Counted from the first letter of the stretch, positions 44,797 through 54,071 are shown. The stretch is DNA of 64,000 nucleotides from Citrobacter amalonaticus Y19 (GCF_000981805.1 NZ_CP011132.1:806001-870000); one strand, 5' to 3'. The notes: generated from the letters alone by a model not told the origin. Translations and numbers: made by a program.

Positions 44797-47229
44797 TTAA
44801 AGCATATGTTCGGTACGGGCGATGATATCGTCCTGGGCGTCCGGTGAAAGTGCGGTGAAGAAGGCGGAATAACCGGCCACACGAACCACCAGATCACGAT
44901 ACTGGTCCGGGTGCTTTTTCGCGTCCAGCAGGGTTTCACGCGAGACGATGTTGTACTGAATGTGCCAGCCTTTGTGCTCTTCAAAGAAGGTCCGCAGCAG
45001 GATCATCAGCTTCTGTTTGTCGGACTCATTCTCCAGCGTCGCCGGGTTCAGCTTCTGGTTCAACAGCACGCCGCCCAGAATCGAACCGGTAGGCAGTTTG
45101 CCGACGGAACCAATCACCGCCGTTGGACCAAGATGGTCAGTACCGGATGCCGGGCTTGCCCCTTCAGCCAGCGGGGTATGGGCTTTACGGCCATCAGGCG
45201 TCGCCATGGTCGCCGCGCCAAACGGCACGTTTGCCGAGATAGACGAGGTGCCCGCGTAGTAATTACCGCCGACCGGGCCGCGTCCGTAACGCGGGTTATG
45301 GTATTGCTTCAGTTCATCGATATAGGTCTGATAAGCACGGGCCAGCAGGGTGTCGACGGTGTCATCATCGTTGCCATATTTCGGCGCGCCGTTGATTAAA
45401 CGCTGGCGCAGCTGCTCGTGGGTCAGGCCATCAAAATCATCTGCCAGTGCAGCCGCCAGCTGCTGCTGACCGATTGCCCCCTGGTCAAAGACCAGTTTTT
45501 TCACCGCGGCCAGGCTGTTGCCAAGGTTCGCAATACCCACCTGCAAGCCGGATACCCAGTCATACTTCGCCCCACCTTGCTTAATACTCTTTGCCCGCTC
45601 GATGCAGTCATCCACCAGCGCCGAGCAGAGAATATCGTGCACGTTCTCTTCCAGCATGGTGTCGACCACATATTCGATCTCAATCGATTTGCGCGTGTAG
45701 TAGCGGATCTGGCTATCCCACGCCGCCATCACCTCGTCGAAGTTGTTGAAATTACCGGCGGAGAGCGCTTTTTCCTGCGGTAAGAAGACCTTCCCGCTGG
45801 TGGCGTCTCGGCCACCTTCCAGCGCGGCCAGCATCACGCGGGCAAAGTTGATAAAGCTCATTCCGGTGCAGCGGTAGCCCCACTTGCCGCCCACGGCGGT
45901 TTCAATGCAGCCAATCGCCGCGTAATCGTACGCATCCTGCGGTTCAATACCGAGCTTAATGAATTCCGGGATCACGATTTCGTCGTTGTTAAAGGCTGGC
46001 ATACCAAAGCCACAGCGGATCACCTGTACGCAGGCGTCGAGGAAGTCATTGCTCATCCCGGCGTGATAACGCACGCTGAGGTTCGGCTGGGTGGAACGCA
46101 GACGACCGCAGGACTCGAGGATCGCGTAAGAGAGCGGATTGACTGCATCCATCGGCTGACCGTTGACCAGGTTTTGTCCGCCAATGGTCACGTTCTGATA
46201 CAGCGGGCTGCCTGCAGACGCTTTAGAATGCGAGCCGGAGCGGATTTTGTTCACTTCCAGCAGTTTCAGCCAGCAACTGTGCAGCAGCTCAATGGCATGT
46301 TCCCGGTCCAGCGACTGGTTCAGCTCCACATCGCGGCGGTAGTACGGATAAAGATACTGGTCCATGCGCCCGAACGATACCGAGTGACCGTTGGACTCAA
46401 TTTGCAGAATCAACTGGATGAAGTAGCACAACTGCAGCGCTTGCCAGAACGTCTGCGGCGGCTGGTGGGCGATCAGGTCGCAGTTTTCCGCCATCGCCAG
46501 CAGCTCGTTACGGCGGCTGACGCGCGTTTCTTCGCTCGCCATTTTACGCGCCAGTTCGGCGAAGCGGGCGATATGGTCGCTGACGGCAATCAGCACAATA
46601 TCAATGGCTTTCAGGAATTGCTCGCCATGCAGATCGTCGAGAACGGTCAGGTTAATGCGTGAACGGCGCTCCGCGACTTTTGCCCGCAGGCCGTCAATGC
46701 CTTTTTCCAGCAGCAGCGGGAAGTTGACCGCCAGATGCGCGTCACCGGAAGTCATGTTGCCTTCCGCTTTGATAATACCGGTTTCCAGCAACCCTTTTTG
46801 CTCATCGGTAAACATGCCGTAGCAGCGATCCTGAACGGTCTGACCGCGCCACCACGGACAGACGGTATGCAATACGCGCTTATTCTCTTCACTGACCGCA
46901 AAACCCGCACCCGGTCTGTCCGCCAGGTCGTCTATCTCTTTTTCAATCCACGAAACGGTGTATTCCGGGAAGATCGGCGCGGCGCGCACTTCGCTCGCCT
47001 GGTTGCCGATGATCAGCTCGTCGTGTTTGATCCAGATGGTCCGTTCAGCCAGATGATGCGCCAGCGCCAGCGCGCGGCGTACCGGAATCGGTTTGTCCAG
47101 ATGCTGCTGGTACATTTCGGTGTAATGCTGCGCGCGTTCGGTACAGACCGGCGGTTTGACGATGTGCACCAGCGCGGTTTTGTGCGCTTTGATGCGGTCG
47201 CTGAGCGTATCCAGTTTCAGTTGGGTCAT
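44797..47229 (-). CDS. ybiW: YbiW, glycyl-radical enzyme of the pyruvate formate-lyase family
   Basis: 810 aa, same as E. coli. Catalytic Cys in YAAIGCIETAVGGKWG at about residue 440 and the glycyl radical motif RVAGYSAFFTALS about 25 residues from the C-terminus. The Cys is followed by Ile-Glu-Thr, unlike the adjacent Cys-Cys pair of PflB, so it is probably a diol dehydratase- or lyase-like member rather than a true pyruvate formate-lyase. Substrate unknown. The activase gene ybiY is 4 bp upstream in the same operon. Confidence 0.95.
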   Translation of the reverse strand: MTQLKLDTLSDRIKAHKTALVHIVKPPVCTERAQHYTEMYQQHLDKPIPVRRALALAHHLAERTIWIKHDELIIGNQASEVRAAPIFPEYTVSWIEKEIDDLADRPGAGFAVSEENKRVLHTVCPWWRGQTVQDRCYGMFTDEQKGLLETGIIKAEGNMTSGDAHLAVNFPLLLEKGIDGLRAKVAERRSRINLTVLDDLHGEQFLKAIDIVLIAVSDHIARFAELARKMASEETRVSRRNELLAMAENCDLIAHQPPQTFWQALQLCYFIQLILQIESNGHSVSFGRMDQYLYPYYRRDVELNQSLDREHAIELLHSCWLKLLEVNKIRSGSHSKASAGSPLYQNVTIGGQNLVNGQPMDAVNPLSYAILESCGRLRSTQPNLSVRYHAGMSNDFLDACVQVIRCGFGMPAFNNDEIVIPEFIKLGIEPQDAYDYAAIGCIETAVGGKWGYRCTGMSFINFARVMLAALEGGRDATSGKVFLPQEKALSAGNFNNFDEVMAAWDSQIRYYTRKSIEIEYVVDTMLEENVHDILCSALVDDCIERAKSIKQGGAKYDWVSGLQVGIANLGNSLAAVKKLVFDQGAIGQQQLAAALADDFDGLTHEQLRQRLINGAPKYGNDDDTVDTLLARAYQTYIDELKQYHNPRYGRGPVGGNYYAGTSSISANVPFGAATMATPDGRKAHTPLAEGASPASGTDHLGPTAVIGSVGKLPTGSILGGVLLNQKLNPATLENESDKQKLMILLRTFFEEHKGWHIQYNIVSRETLLDAKKHPDQYRDLVVRVAGYSAFFTALSPDAQDDIIARTEHML

Positions 47230-47233
47230 GGGA

Positions 47234-48133
47234 TTATCCTCGTAAAATCGCGGTCAAACCTTTCGTGCAGGCGTACTGCTGCGCAAAGGCGAGCAGATCG
47301 GGTGCATCCAGCGGCTTATCCGGCGCGTGGTAGGGTTGGCTGAGTAAGTGGTATTTGTTGATGCCCAACGTGTGGTAGGGCAAAAAGTGGATCTCGCCAA
47401 CGTGCAGTTCATCGGCGGCAAAATCGGTAATTGCTTTAATAGCCTCTTCATCGGCGTTAAACCCCTGAACCAGCGGAACGCGGATGATGATTTTTTTCCC
47501 GGCGGCAGCGAGCTTTCTCAGGTTTTCCAGCACGCGTGACGCGCTGCCATCCGTCCACTGCTTAAACGGCGCGTCGGCGACGTGTTTCAAATCCGCAAGG
47601 AACAAATCGATATAGGGCAGTGACGGTTCAATATATTTCCACGGCACATGCAAACAGGTTTCAACCGCGGTATGAATGCCTGCGTCGTGGCTGGCTTTAA
47701 ACAGCGATGCCGCCAGTTCCGGCTGCATAAACGGTTCGCCGCCGGAAAGCGTCATGCCGCCGCCGCTGCGGTCATAAAAAGGTTTATCGCGCAGGACCGT
47801 GGCCATAATCTCATCGACGCTTTTCACTTCGCCGCAGACGGTCAGCGCCTGAGTGGGGCAACAGTCGGTCAGGCTGGCAAGATGCGCGTCAGTCAGTTTT
47901 TCGCGATGGATAAGGAGGCCATTTAGCGCGCGTTCGATAACGCCCGGTGCCGCCTGGGCGCAAAGCTCGCAGCCTTCGAGGCACAGACGTGCGTCAAACA
48001 GCAGATCCTGCGTGCGTGCCCGGCTTTCCGGATTCTGACACCAACGACAGCCCAGAGAGCATCCTTTAAGGAACACCACGGTGCGAATACCGGGGCCATC
48101 GTGGGTAGAATAGCGCTGAATATTGAAAATCAT
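47234..48133 (-). CDS. ybiY: YbiY, radical-SAM glycyl-radical enzyme activase
   Basis: 299 aa from ATG 48133 (MIFNIQRYSTHDGPG), after GAGAGG; K-12 annotation is a little longer (308 aa). Radical-SAM cluster GCSLGCRWCQNP (CxxxCxxC), then a Cys-rich ferredoxin-like insert (CLEGCELC and CCPTQALTVCGE). The SAM-binding GGGEP-type motif is seen as TLSGGEPFMQPE. It generates the glycyl radical on YbiW. Oxygen-sensitive, hence anaerobic. An FNR-like box lies 60 bp upstream. Confidence 0.95.
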   Translation of the reverse strand: MIFNIQRYSTHDGPGIRTVVFLKGCSLGCRWCQNPESRARTQDLLFDARLCLEGCELCAQAAPGVIERALNGLLIHREKLTDAHLASLTDCCPTQALTVCGEVKSVDEIMATVLRDKPFYDRSGGGMTLSGGEPFMQPELAASLFKASHDAGIHTAVETCLHVPWKYIEPSLPYIDLFLADLKHVADAPFKQWTDGSASRVLENLRKLAAAGKKIIIRVPLVQGFNADEEAIKAITDFAADELHVGEIHFLPYHTLGINKYHLLSQPYHAPDKPLDAPDLLAFAQQYACTKGLTAILRG

Positions 48134-48170
48134 AAACGGCCTCTCTTGTTTCGTATGAAGATTAAATAAC

Positions 48171-48182
48171 TTTCGAATGAAA
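48171..48182. promoter_or_regulatory. Shared 12-mer motif in the ybiY/fsaA divergent region
   Basis: TTTCGAATGAAA, embedded in ATAACTTT-N7-AAAGTTAT (48166-48188), an 8-bp perfect inverted repeat. The same motif precedes ybiU and ybiV. The size fits a repressor of the DeoR or LacI class; identity unknown. Confidence 0.65.
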
Positions 48183-48189
48183 GTTATGT

Positions 48190-48203
48190 TGACGTGCGTC
48201 AAC
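48190..48203. promoter_or_regulatory. FNR-like box between ybiY and fsaA
   Basis: TTGAC-GTGC-GTCAA, differing from the FNR consensus TTGAT-N4-ATCAA by one base in each half while keeping perfect symmetry (the palindrome extends to GTTGACG-TG-CGTCAAC). Anaerobic control of the oxygen-sensitive ybiYW operon would make sense. Confidence 0.55.
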
Positions 48204-48264
48204 TAACAGAGAGGTTTTGCCGTGGTATCTTTCTTTTATGCAAACTAGTCGTTGAGGAATGATT

Positions 48265-48927
48265 ATGGAACTCTATCTGGATACGTCCGATGTTGACGCG
48301 GTGAAAGCGCTGGCGCGAATTTTCCCGCTGGCGGGCGTGACCACTAACCCCAGCATTGTGGCGGCGGGTAAAAAACCACTGGACGTCTTACTGCCACAAT
48401 TGCATGAAGCGATGGAAGGACAGGGGCGCTTGTTTGCCCAGGTGATGGCGACAACGGCGCAAGGGATGGTAAATGATGCGCGCAAACTGCGTGGGATCAT
48501 CCCGGATATCGTCGTGAAAGTGCCCGTCACGGCGGAAGGTCTGGCGGCAATCAAGTTACTTAAAGAGGAAGGTATTCCGACGCTGGGAACGGCGGTGTAC
48601 GGTGCGACACAGGGCCTGCTGTCGGCACTGGCGGGGGCGGAGTATGTTGCGCCTTACGTGAACCGCGTGGATGCGCAGGGCGGTGATGGCATTCAGACCG
48701 TTACCGATTTGCAGAATTTACTGAAGATGCACGCGCCGCATGCCAAAGTACTGGCAGCCAGTTTCAAGACGCCGCGTCAGGCGCTGGATTGTCTGCTGGT
48801 GGGCTGTGAATCCATCACCTTACCGCTGGACGTTGCCCAACAGTTGATTAGCTCTCCGGCTGTTGATGCGGCGGTGGCGAAGTTTGAACACGACTGGCAG
48901 AACGCCTTTGGGCGTTCGTCGCTGTAA
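48265..48927 (+). CDS. fsaA: FsaA, fructose-6-phosphate aldolase A
   Basis: 220 aa from ATG 48265 (MELYLDTSDVDAVKALARIF), after GAGGAA; E. coli length. Transaldolase-like TIM barrel with GVTTNPSIVAAG and the Schiff-base Lys in DIVVKVPVTAEG (about Lys85). It cleaves fructose-6-P to glyceraldehyde-3-P and dihydroxyacetone. Divergent from ybiY-ybiW, sharing a 130-bp promoter region. Confidence 0.97.
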   Translation: MELYLDTSDVDAVKALARIFPLAGVTTNPSIVAAGKKPLDVLLPQLHEAMEGQGRLFAQVMATTAQGMVNDARKLRGIIPDIVVKVPVTAEGLAAIKLLKEEGIPTLGTAVYGATQGLLSALAGAEYVAPYVNRVDAQGGDGIQTVTDLQNLLKMHAPHAKVLAASFKTPRQALDCLLVGCESITLPLDVAQQLISSPAVDAAVAKFEHDWQNAFGRSSL

Positions 48928-48929
48928 GT

Positions 48930-49035
48930 TGTAGTGGTAGGCCGGATAAGGCAACGCCGTCATCCGGCAATTCGTGCCGTCATCCGGCAATTCGCGCCGT
49001 CATTGCCTGATGGCGCTACGCTTATCAGGCCTGGA
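48930..49035. repeat. REP/BIME with internal 20-bp tandem repeat
   Basis: Outer REP units (GTAGGCCGGATAAGGC and GCCTGATGGCGCTACGCTTATCAGGC) enclose two tandem 20-bp copies of GCCGTCATCCGGCAATTCG plus one base (48956-48975, 48976-48995) and a partial third copy (48996-49003). Confidence 0.9.
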
Positions 49036-49041
49036 ATCTGA

Positions 49042-49800
49042 TCAGGATGAGGCTTCCCCGCACACCTCGCAGCCAGGATTTCGCATCAGCTTCATTTCGC
49101 GAAACTGGCAGGTCATGGCGTCGTACATGACGATTTTCCCCGAGGCAGGTTGACCATAATGCGCCAGCAGCTTAATGGCCTCCATCGCCTGTAACGACCC
49201 AATCACGCCGATCAGCGGCGCCATCACCCCCGCTTCCACGCAGGTTAATGCATTTTCACCAAACAGGCGGCTCAGGCAGCGATAGCAGGGCTCATCCTCT
49301 TTGTAGGTAAAGACGGTAACCTGACCTTCCATGCGGATCGCCGCGCCAGAAATCAGCGGGACTTTCGCCGCGTAACAACCGGCATTGAGCTGATTACGAA
49401 TCGCGACGTTATCGGTGCAGTCCAGCACCAGATCGTGTTCGGCGATGAGTGCCCGAAGGGCGGTCTCGTCCAGCAGCGCATTTACCGTAGTAATAGTCAC
49501 GTGCGGATTAATACGGCTCAGTGCCGCGTGCGCCGACGCCACTTTCGGTTGGCCGAGGGTCGCATCGCTGTGCAGCGTCTGGCGTTGCAGATTTGACAGC
49601 GACACGGTATCGAAATCGAGCAGCGTCAGGTGGCCGACGCCAGCGCTCGCCAGATACTGCGAGGACGCACAGCCCAGCCCACCGAGACCGACAACCAGCA
49701 CGTTGGCTTCCTTCAGCGCTTCCTGCCCGTCAAAGTCAAAGCCGCGCAGGATTATTTGCCGGTTGTAGCGCAGCATCTCCTGATCGCTGAGTTCCGCCAT
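49042..49800 (-). CDS. moeB: MoeB, molybdopterin-synthase adenylyltransferase
   Basis: 252-codon gene (251 aa) from ATG 49800. Nucleotide-binding VVGLGGLGCASSQYLASAG, the adenylation-site Arg and Asp, and two CxxC zinc pairs (CYRC and CEVC). It adenylates MoaD C-terminal Gly in molybdenum cofactor synthesis. The start overlaps the moeA stop (TGATG). Confidence 0.97.
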   Translation of the reverse strand: MAELSDQEMLRYNRQIILRGFDFDGQEALKEANVLVVGLGGLGCASSQYLASAGVGHLTLLDFDTVSLSNLQRQTLHSDATLGQPKVASAHAALSRINPHVTITTVNALLDETALRALIAEHDLVLDCTDNVAIRNQLNAGCYAAKVPLISGAAIRMEGQVTVFTYKEDEPCYRCLSRLFGENALTCVEAGVMAPLIGVIGSLQAMEAIKLLAHYGQPASGKIVMYDAMTCQFREMKLMRNPGCEVCGEASS

Positions 49801-51035
49801 CAGAGACCTCCGAACAGCGCATTGAAGGGTTCGACTTCCACCCATTCACCGGCCTCGACGTTACCGCGATCGCGCTCCAGCACAATGAAACAGTTCCCCT
49901 GACTGAAGGAACTGAAAATATGTGAGCCCTGGTGGCCCGTGGTGCTCACTTCCAGTTCGCCGTTGGCGGTGCGCTGTAGCATGCCGCGCTGGAAATCGAG
50001 GCGTCCCGGCGTTTTCTTCAGTCGTGAGGCGGTACGTACGCGCTGGCGTGCAGGCAGCCCGCTGGCCGTGTTGCCGCTCAGTTTCGCCAGCAACGGCTGA
50101 ACCAGTTGGTAGAAGGTCAGCGCCGCTGACACCGGGTTACCCGGCAGTCCGCAGAACCAACTATTACTCAGTTTGCCGAAGGCGAACGGTTTGCCGGGTT
50201 TGATCGCCAGCTTCCAGAAGGCGATTTCGCCCAGCTCTTCAAGAATGGTTTTGGTGTAATCGGCTTCACCCACCGATACGCCGCCAGAGCTAATCACCAC
50301 ATCCGCCTGACTGTCGGCTTCGATAAACGCCGTGCGCAGTGCGTGTGGGTCATCGCGGATGATGCCTAAATTGATCACGTCGCAGCCCAACTGTTGCAGC
50401 ATCAGATGTACGGTCAGGCGGTTGGTATCATAAATCTGACCTTCGCCGAGCGGTTGACCGGGCAGTTGCAGTTCATCGCCGGTTGAGAACAGCGCGACGC
50501 GGACTTTACGCACCACCTGAACGTCAGCAATACCCAGCGATGCCAGTACTGGCAGTTCGCCGGTAGTCAGGCGCGTACCGGCAGGAAAAACCACCGCATT
50601 TTGTTTGATGTCTTCACCACGATGGCGGATGTTTTGCCCGGCGCGAACGTCGGCGGTAAAACGCACGCCATCATCAGTCTGTGCCGTCTGCTCCTGCATT
50701 ACCACGGCGTCACATCCCGCCGGTATCGGCGCGCCGGTCATAATGCGAATGCAGCTCCCCACAGGCCATTCTCCCTGGAACGGTTGACCGGCGAACGCTT
50801 TACCGGCGACCGACAGCGGCTGTCCACTGGCGAGATCGGCCAGTCGCACCGCGTAGCCGTCCATCGCCGAGTTATCGAACCCCGGTACGTCGAGCGGTGA
50901 AACCACGTCGGTCGCCAGAATACGGCCAAAGCACTGCACCAACGGCAGCGTCTCTACGGCAGTCAGCGGGGTAACACGCGATAACATTTCGGTAAGCGCC
51001 GTTTCCAGCGGCATCAGTCCGGCGGTAAATTCCAT
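49800..51035 (-). CDS. moeA: MoeA, molybdopterin molybdenumtransferase
   Basis: 411 aa from ATG 51035 (MEFTAGLMPLETAL), the E. coli length. Molybdopterin-binding motifs GFDNSAMDGYAV, MTGAPIPAGCDAVVMQE, VVISSGGVSVGEADYTK and WFCGLPGNPVSA. It inserts Mo into adenylylated molybdopterin made by MogA. First gene of moeAB; divergent from iaaA. Confidence 0.97.
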   Translation of the reverse strand: MEFTAGLMPLETALTEMLSRVTPLTAVETLPLVQCFGRILATDVVSPLDVPGFDNSAMDGYAVRLADLASGQPLSVAGKAFAGQPFQGEWPVGSCIRIMTGAPIPAGCDAVVMQEQTAQTDDGVRFTADVRAGQNIRHRGEDIKQNAVVFPAGTRLTTGELPVLASLGIADVQVVRKVRVALFSTGDELQLPGQPLGEGQIYDTNRLTVHLMLQQLGCDVINLGIIRDDPHALRTAFIEADSQADVVISSGGVSVGEADYTKTILEELGEIAFWKLAIKPGKPFAFGKLSNSWFCGLPGNPVSAALTFYQLVQPLLAKLSGNTASGLPARQRVRTASRLKKTPGRLDFQRGMLQRTANGELEVSTTGHQGSHIFSSFSQGNCFIVLERDRGNVEAGEWVEVEPFNALFGGL

Positions 51036-51219
51036 GAAAACACTCCTGCGGGGCAAAATCGAATCCGTCTATTATGTCAGAAAACACGAGGGGACTGTAT
51101 GCCACCTCAGACTTAGAAAGGATGTGAACGCTTTACATGCTAATCGCATCTTTCTATAGTCAAAAATCGAATCAATAAGTCTACAAAATTCTGATATTTG
51201 TAGAAGACGGACGACAAAC

Positions 51220-52185
51220 ATGGGCAAAGCAGTCATTGCAATTCACGGCGGCGCGGGGGCGATTACCCGCGCGCAGATGAGCCAGGAGCAGGAATTACGC
51301 TATATCCAGGCGCTTTCCGACATTGTCGACGTCGGGCAAAAAATGCTGGAGGCGGGAGAAAGCGCGCTGGACGTGGTCACTGAAGTCGTGCGATTGCTTG
51401 AAGAGTGTCCGCTGTTTAATGCCGGGATCGGCGCGGTGTATACCCGCGACGAGACCCATGAACTGGATGCCTGCGTCATGGATGGCAATACCCTGAAAGC
51501 CGGGGCCGTGGCCGGGGTCAGCCATTTGCGTAACCCGATACTCGCTGCCCGGCTGGTGATGGAGCGCAGCCCGCACGTCATGATGATTGGCGCGGGAGCC
51601 GAAAAATTTGCTGCCGGGCAGGGAATGGAACTTGTCTCTGCGGATCTCTTTTCGACGCCTGAACGTTATGAACAACTGCTGGCCGCACGCTCAAGCGGCG
51701 AAACCGTGCTGGATCACAGCGGCGCGCCGCTCGATGAAGGCAAAAAAATGGGCACCGTGGGCGCAGTGGCGCTGGATGTGCACGGCAATCTGGCGGCGGC
51801 GACCTCGACAGGGGGCATGACCAACAAATTACCGGGTCGCGTCGGCGACAGTCCGCTCGTCGGCGCGGGCTGTTATGCCAATAATGCCAACGTGGCGGTT
51901 TCCTGCACCGGGACGGGGGAAGTGTTCATCCGCACGCTGGCCGCCTACGACATTGCCGCGTTGATGGACTACGGTGGCCTGAGCCTGTCGGAGGCCTGCG
52001 AGCGAGTGGTGATGGAGAAATTACCGGCGCTGGAGGGGAGTGGCGGGCTGATCGCCATCGATCATGAAGGGAATGTGGCTTTGCCGTTTAATTGCGAAGG
52101 AATGTATCGTGCCTGGGGTTATGCCGGGGATACACCAACGACCGGGATCTACCGGGAAAAAGGGGATACCGTTGCCACACAGTGA
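51220..52185 (+). CDS. iaaA: IaaA, isoaspartyl peptidase / L-asparaginase (Ntn hydrolase)
   Basis: 321 aa, same as E. coli. Autocleavage site with nucleophile Thr in KKMGTVGAVALD at about residue 179, after which ATSTGGMTNK binds substrate. N-terminal AIHGGAGAI. It degrades isoaspartyl dipeptides and is in one operon with the glutathione importer gsiABCD. Its 3' end overlaps gsiA by 14 bp. Confidence 0.97.
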   Translation: MGKAVIAIHGGAGAITRAQMSQEQELRYIQALSDIVDVGQKMLEAGESALDVVTEVVRLLEECPLFNAGIGAVYTRDETHELDACVMDGNTLKAGAVAGVSHLRNPILAARLVMERSPHVMMIGAGAEKFAAGQGMELVSADLFSTPERYEQLLAARSSGETVLDHSGAPLDEGKKMGTVGAVALDVHGNLAAATSTGGMTNKLPGRVGDSPLVGAGCYANNANVAVSCTGTGEVFIRTLAAYDIAALMDYGGLSLSEACERVVMEKLPALEGSGGLIAIDHEGNVALPFNCEGMYRAWGYAGDTPTTGIYREKGDTVATQ

Positions 52186-54043
52186 TGCGCTTGACGTCAG
52201 CGACGTGCTGGCCGTCAGCAATCTGAATATTGCTTTTCAACAGGACCGGCAGCGTACTGAGGCGGTACGGAATCTGTCGTTTCGTCTTAAGCGCGGCGAG
52301 ACGCTGGCGATTGTCGGTGAATCCGGCTCGGGAAAATCGGTCACTGCGCTGTCGCTGATGCGACTGATTGAACAGTCTGGCGGCGAGGTTCAGTGCGAGC
52401 AGATGCTGCTGCGCCGTCGTAACCGCGAGGTGATCGAACTGGGCGAACAGAGTACGTCGCAGCTTCAGCGGGTGCGTGGCGCCGATATTGCCATGATCTT
52501 CCAGGAGCCAATGACGTCGCTCAATCCGGTGTTTACCGTCGGCGAGCAAATTGCCGAGTCTATCCGTTTGCATCAGGGGGCGGGGCGTGAAGCGGCGATG
52601 GCGGAAGCCAAGCGGATGCTCGATCAGGTGCGCATTCCGGAGGCGAAAGCGATTCTTTCCCGCTATCCCCATCAGCTTTCCGGCGGCATGCGCCAGCGGG
52701 TGATGATTGCGATGGCGCTCTCCTGTCGCCCGGCGGTACTGATTGCTGATGAACCGACAACCGCGCTGGACGTCACGATTCAGGCGCAGATCCTGCAACT
52801 GATCAAAGTTCTGCAGCAAGAGATGTCGATGGGGGTGATTTTCATCACTCATGACATGGGCGTGGTGGCGGATGTCGCCGACCGCGTGCTGGTGATGTAC
52901 CAGGGCGAGGGCGTGGAGACTGGCAGTGTCGAGCAGATTTTCCGCTCGCCGCAGCATCCCTACACGCAGTCGTTATTAGCGGCAGTACCGCAACTCGGGG
53001 CGATGAAAGGTCTCCCTTATCCACGTCGCTTCCCGCTGATCTCCCTGAACGAGCCAGAAAAGCGTGAGCGCCCCGTCGATCAAAATACGGTGGTTGAGGG
53101 GGAGCCCATTTTGCAGGTACGCAACCTGGTTACCCGTTTCCCGTTACGCAGCGGCATTCTTAATCGGGTGACCCGCGAAGTGCACGCGGTGGAAAATGTC
53201 AGCTTTGATCTCTGGCCTGGCGAGACGCTGTCGCTGGTTGGCGAATCGGGCTGCGGCAAATCGACGACCGGACGTGCGCTACTGCGCCTGGTGGAGTCGC
53301 AGTCCGGCGAGGTTATCTTTAACGGTCAGCGAATCGATACGCTTTCTGACAGTCAATTACAGCCTTTGCGCCGAGATATTCAGTTTATTTTTCAGGATCC
53401 CTACGCCTCACTCGACCCACGACAAACGGTGGGTTATTCCATCATGGAGCCGCTGCGCGTTCACGGCCTGTTGCAAGGTAAGGCGGCCGCCGATCGCGTG
53501 GCGTGGCTGTTGGAGCGCGTCGGGTTGCAACCTGAGCATGCGTGGCGCTATCCGCATGAGTTTTCCGGTGGCCAGCGTCAGCGGATCTGTATTGCCCGCG
53601 CGCTGGCGCTCAATCCTAAAGTCATTATTGCCGATGAATCGGTCTCCGCGCTGGATGTGTCGATTCGCGGACAGATTATCAACCTGCTGCTCGACCTGCA
53701 GCGGGAACTGGGTATCGCCTGGCTGTTCATCTCGCATGATATGGCCGTCGTTGAGCGGATCAGCCACCGCGTTGCGGTGATGCACATGGGGCAGATTGTG
53801 GAGATCGGCCCGCGTGCCGCGCTGTTTGAGGATCCGCAGCATCCGTATACCCGTAAACTCATGGCGGCGGTTCCGGTTGCCGACCCCGGACATCACCGGC
53901 CGCAGCGGGTGCTGCTGTCGGATGAGCTGCCGAGCAACATTTACCGGCGCGGCGACGCGCCAGCACCTGTTTCATTGCAGTTAGTCGGGCCCGGACATTA
54001 TGTCGCGCGTCCACAACGAGAAAATGCGCTATCGCGTTTATAA
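52172..54043 (+). CDS. gsiA: GsiA, glutathione ABC importer ATPase (tandem domains)
   Basis: 623 aa, the E. coli length, from TTG 52172 (PHSDALDVSDV), preceded by AGGGGA; the upstream ATG at 52064 is inside iaaA in another frame and unsupported. Two dipeptide-type ABC domains: Walker A GESGSGKSV and GESGCGKST, signatures LSGGMRQR and FSGGQRQR, Walker B ADEPTTALDV and ADESVSALDV. The second has Ser in the normally Pro position, seen also as Ala in E. coli. It drives glutathione uptake. Confidence 0.95.
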   Translation: MPHSDALDVSDVLAVSNLNIAFQQDRQRTEAVRNLSFRLKRGETLAIVGESGSGKSVTALSLMRLIEQSGGEVQCEQMLLRRRNREVIELGEQSTSQLQRVRGADIAMIFQEPMTSLNPVFTVGEQIAESIRLHQGAGREAAMAEAKRMLDQVRIPEAKAILSRYPHQLSGGMRQRVMIAMALSCRPAVLIADEPTTALDVTIQAQILQLIKVLQQEMSMGVIFITHDMGVVADVADRVLVMYQGEGVETGSVEQIFRSPQHPYTQSLLAAVPQLGAMKGLPYPRRFPLISLNEPEKRERPVDQNTVVEGEPILQVRNLVTRFPLRSGILNRVTREVHAVENVSFDLWPGETLSLVGESGCGKSTTGRALLRLVESQSGEVIFNGQRIDTLSDSQLQPLRRDIQFIFQDPYASLDPRQTVGYSIMEPLRVHGLLQGKAAADRVAWLLERVGLQPEHAWRYPHEFSGGQRQRICIARALALNPKVIIADESVSALDVSIRGQIINLLLDLQRELGIAWLFISHDMAVVERISHRVAVMHMGQIVEIGPRAALFEDPQHPYTRKLMAAVPVADPGHHRPQRVLLSDELPSNIYRRGDAPAPVSLQLVGPGHYVARPQRENALSRL

Positions 54044-54071
54044 CATTCAGGCAGGGTTCAGGAGAAAAAAG

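Noticed and set aside
46063..47343. Plus-strand frames of about 200 codons over ybiW
   Set aside because: Antisense to the conserved glycyl-radical enzyme; no ribosome site or family resemblance.
52064..52171. gsiA start at upstream ATG 52064
   Set aside because: The extra 36 codons lie within iaaA in another frame and do not match the family N-terminus.
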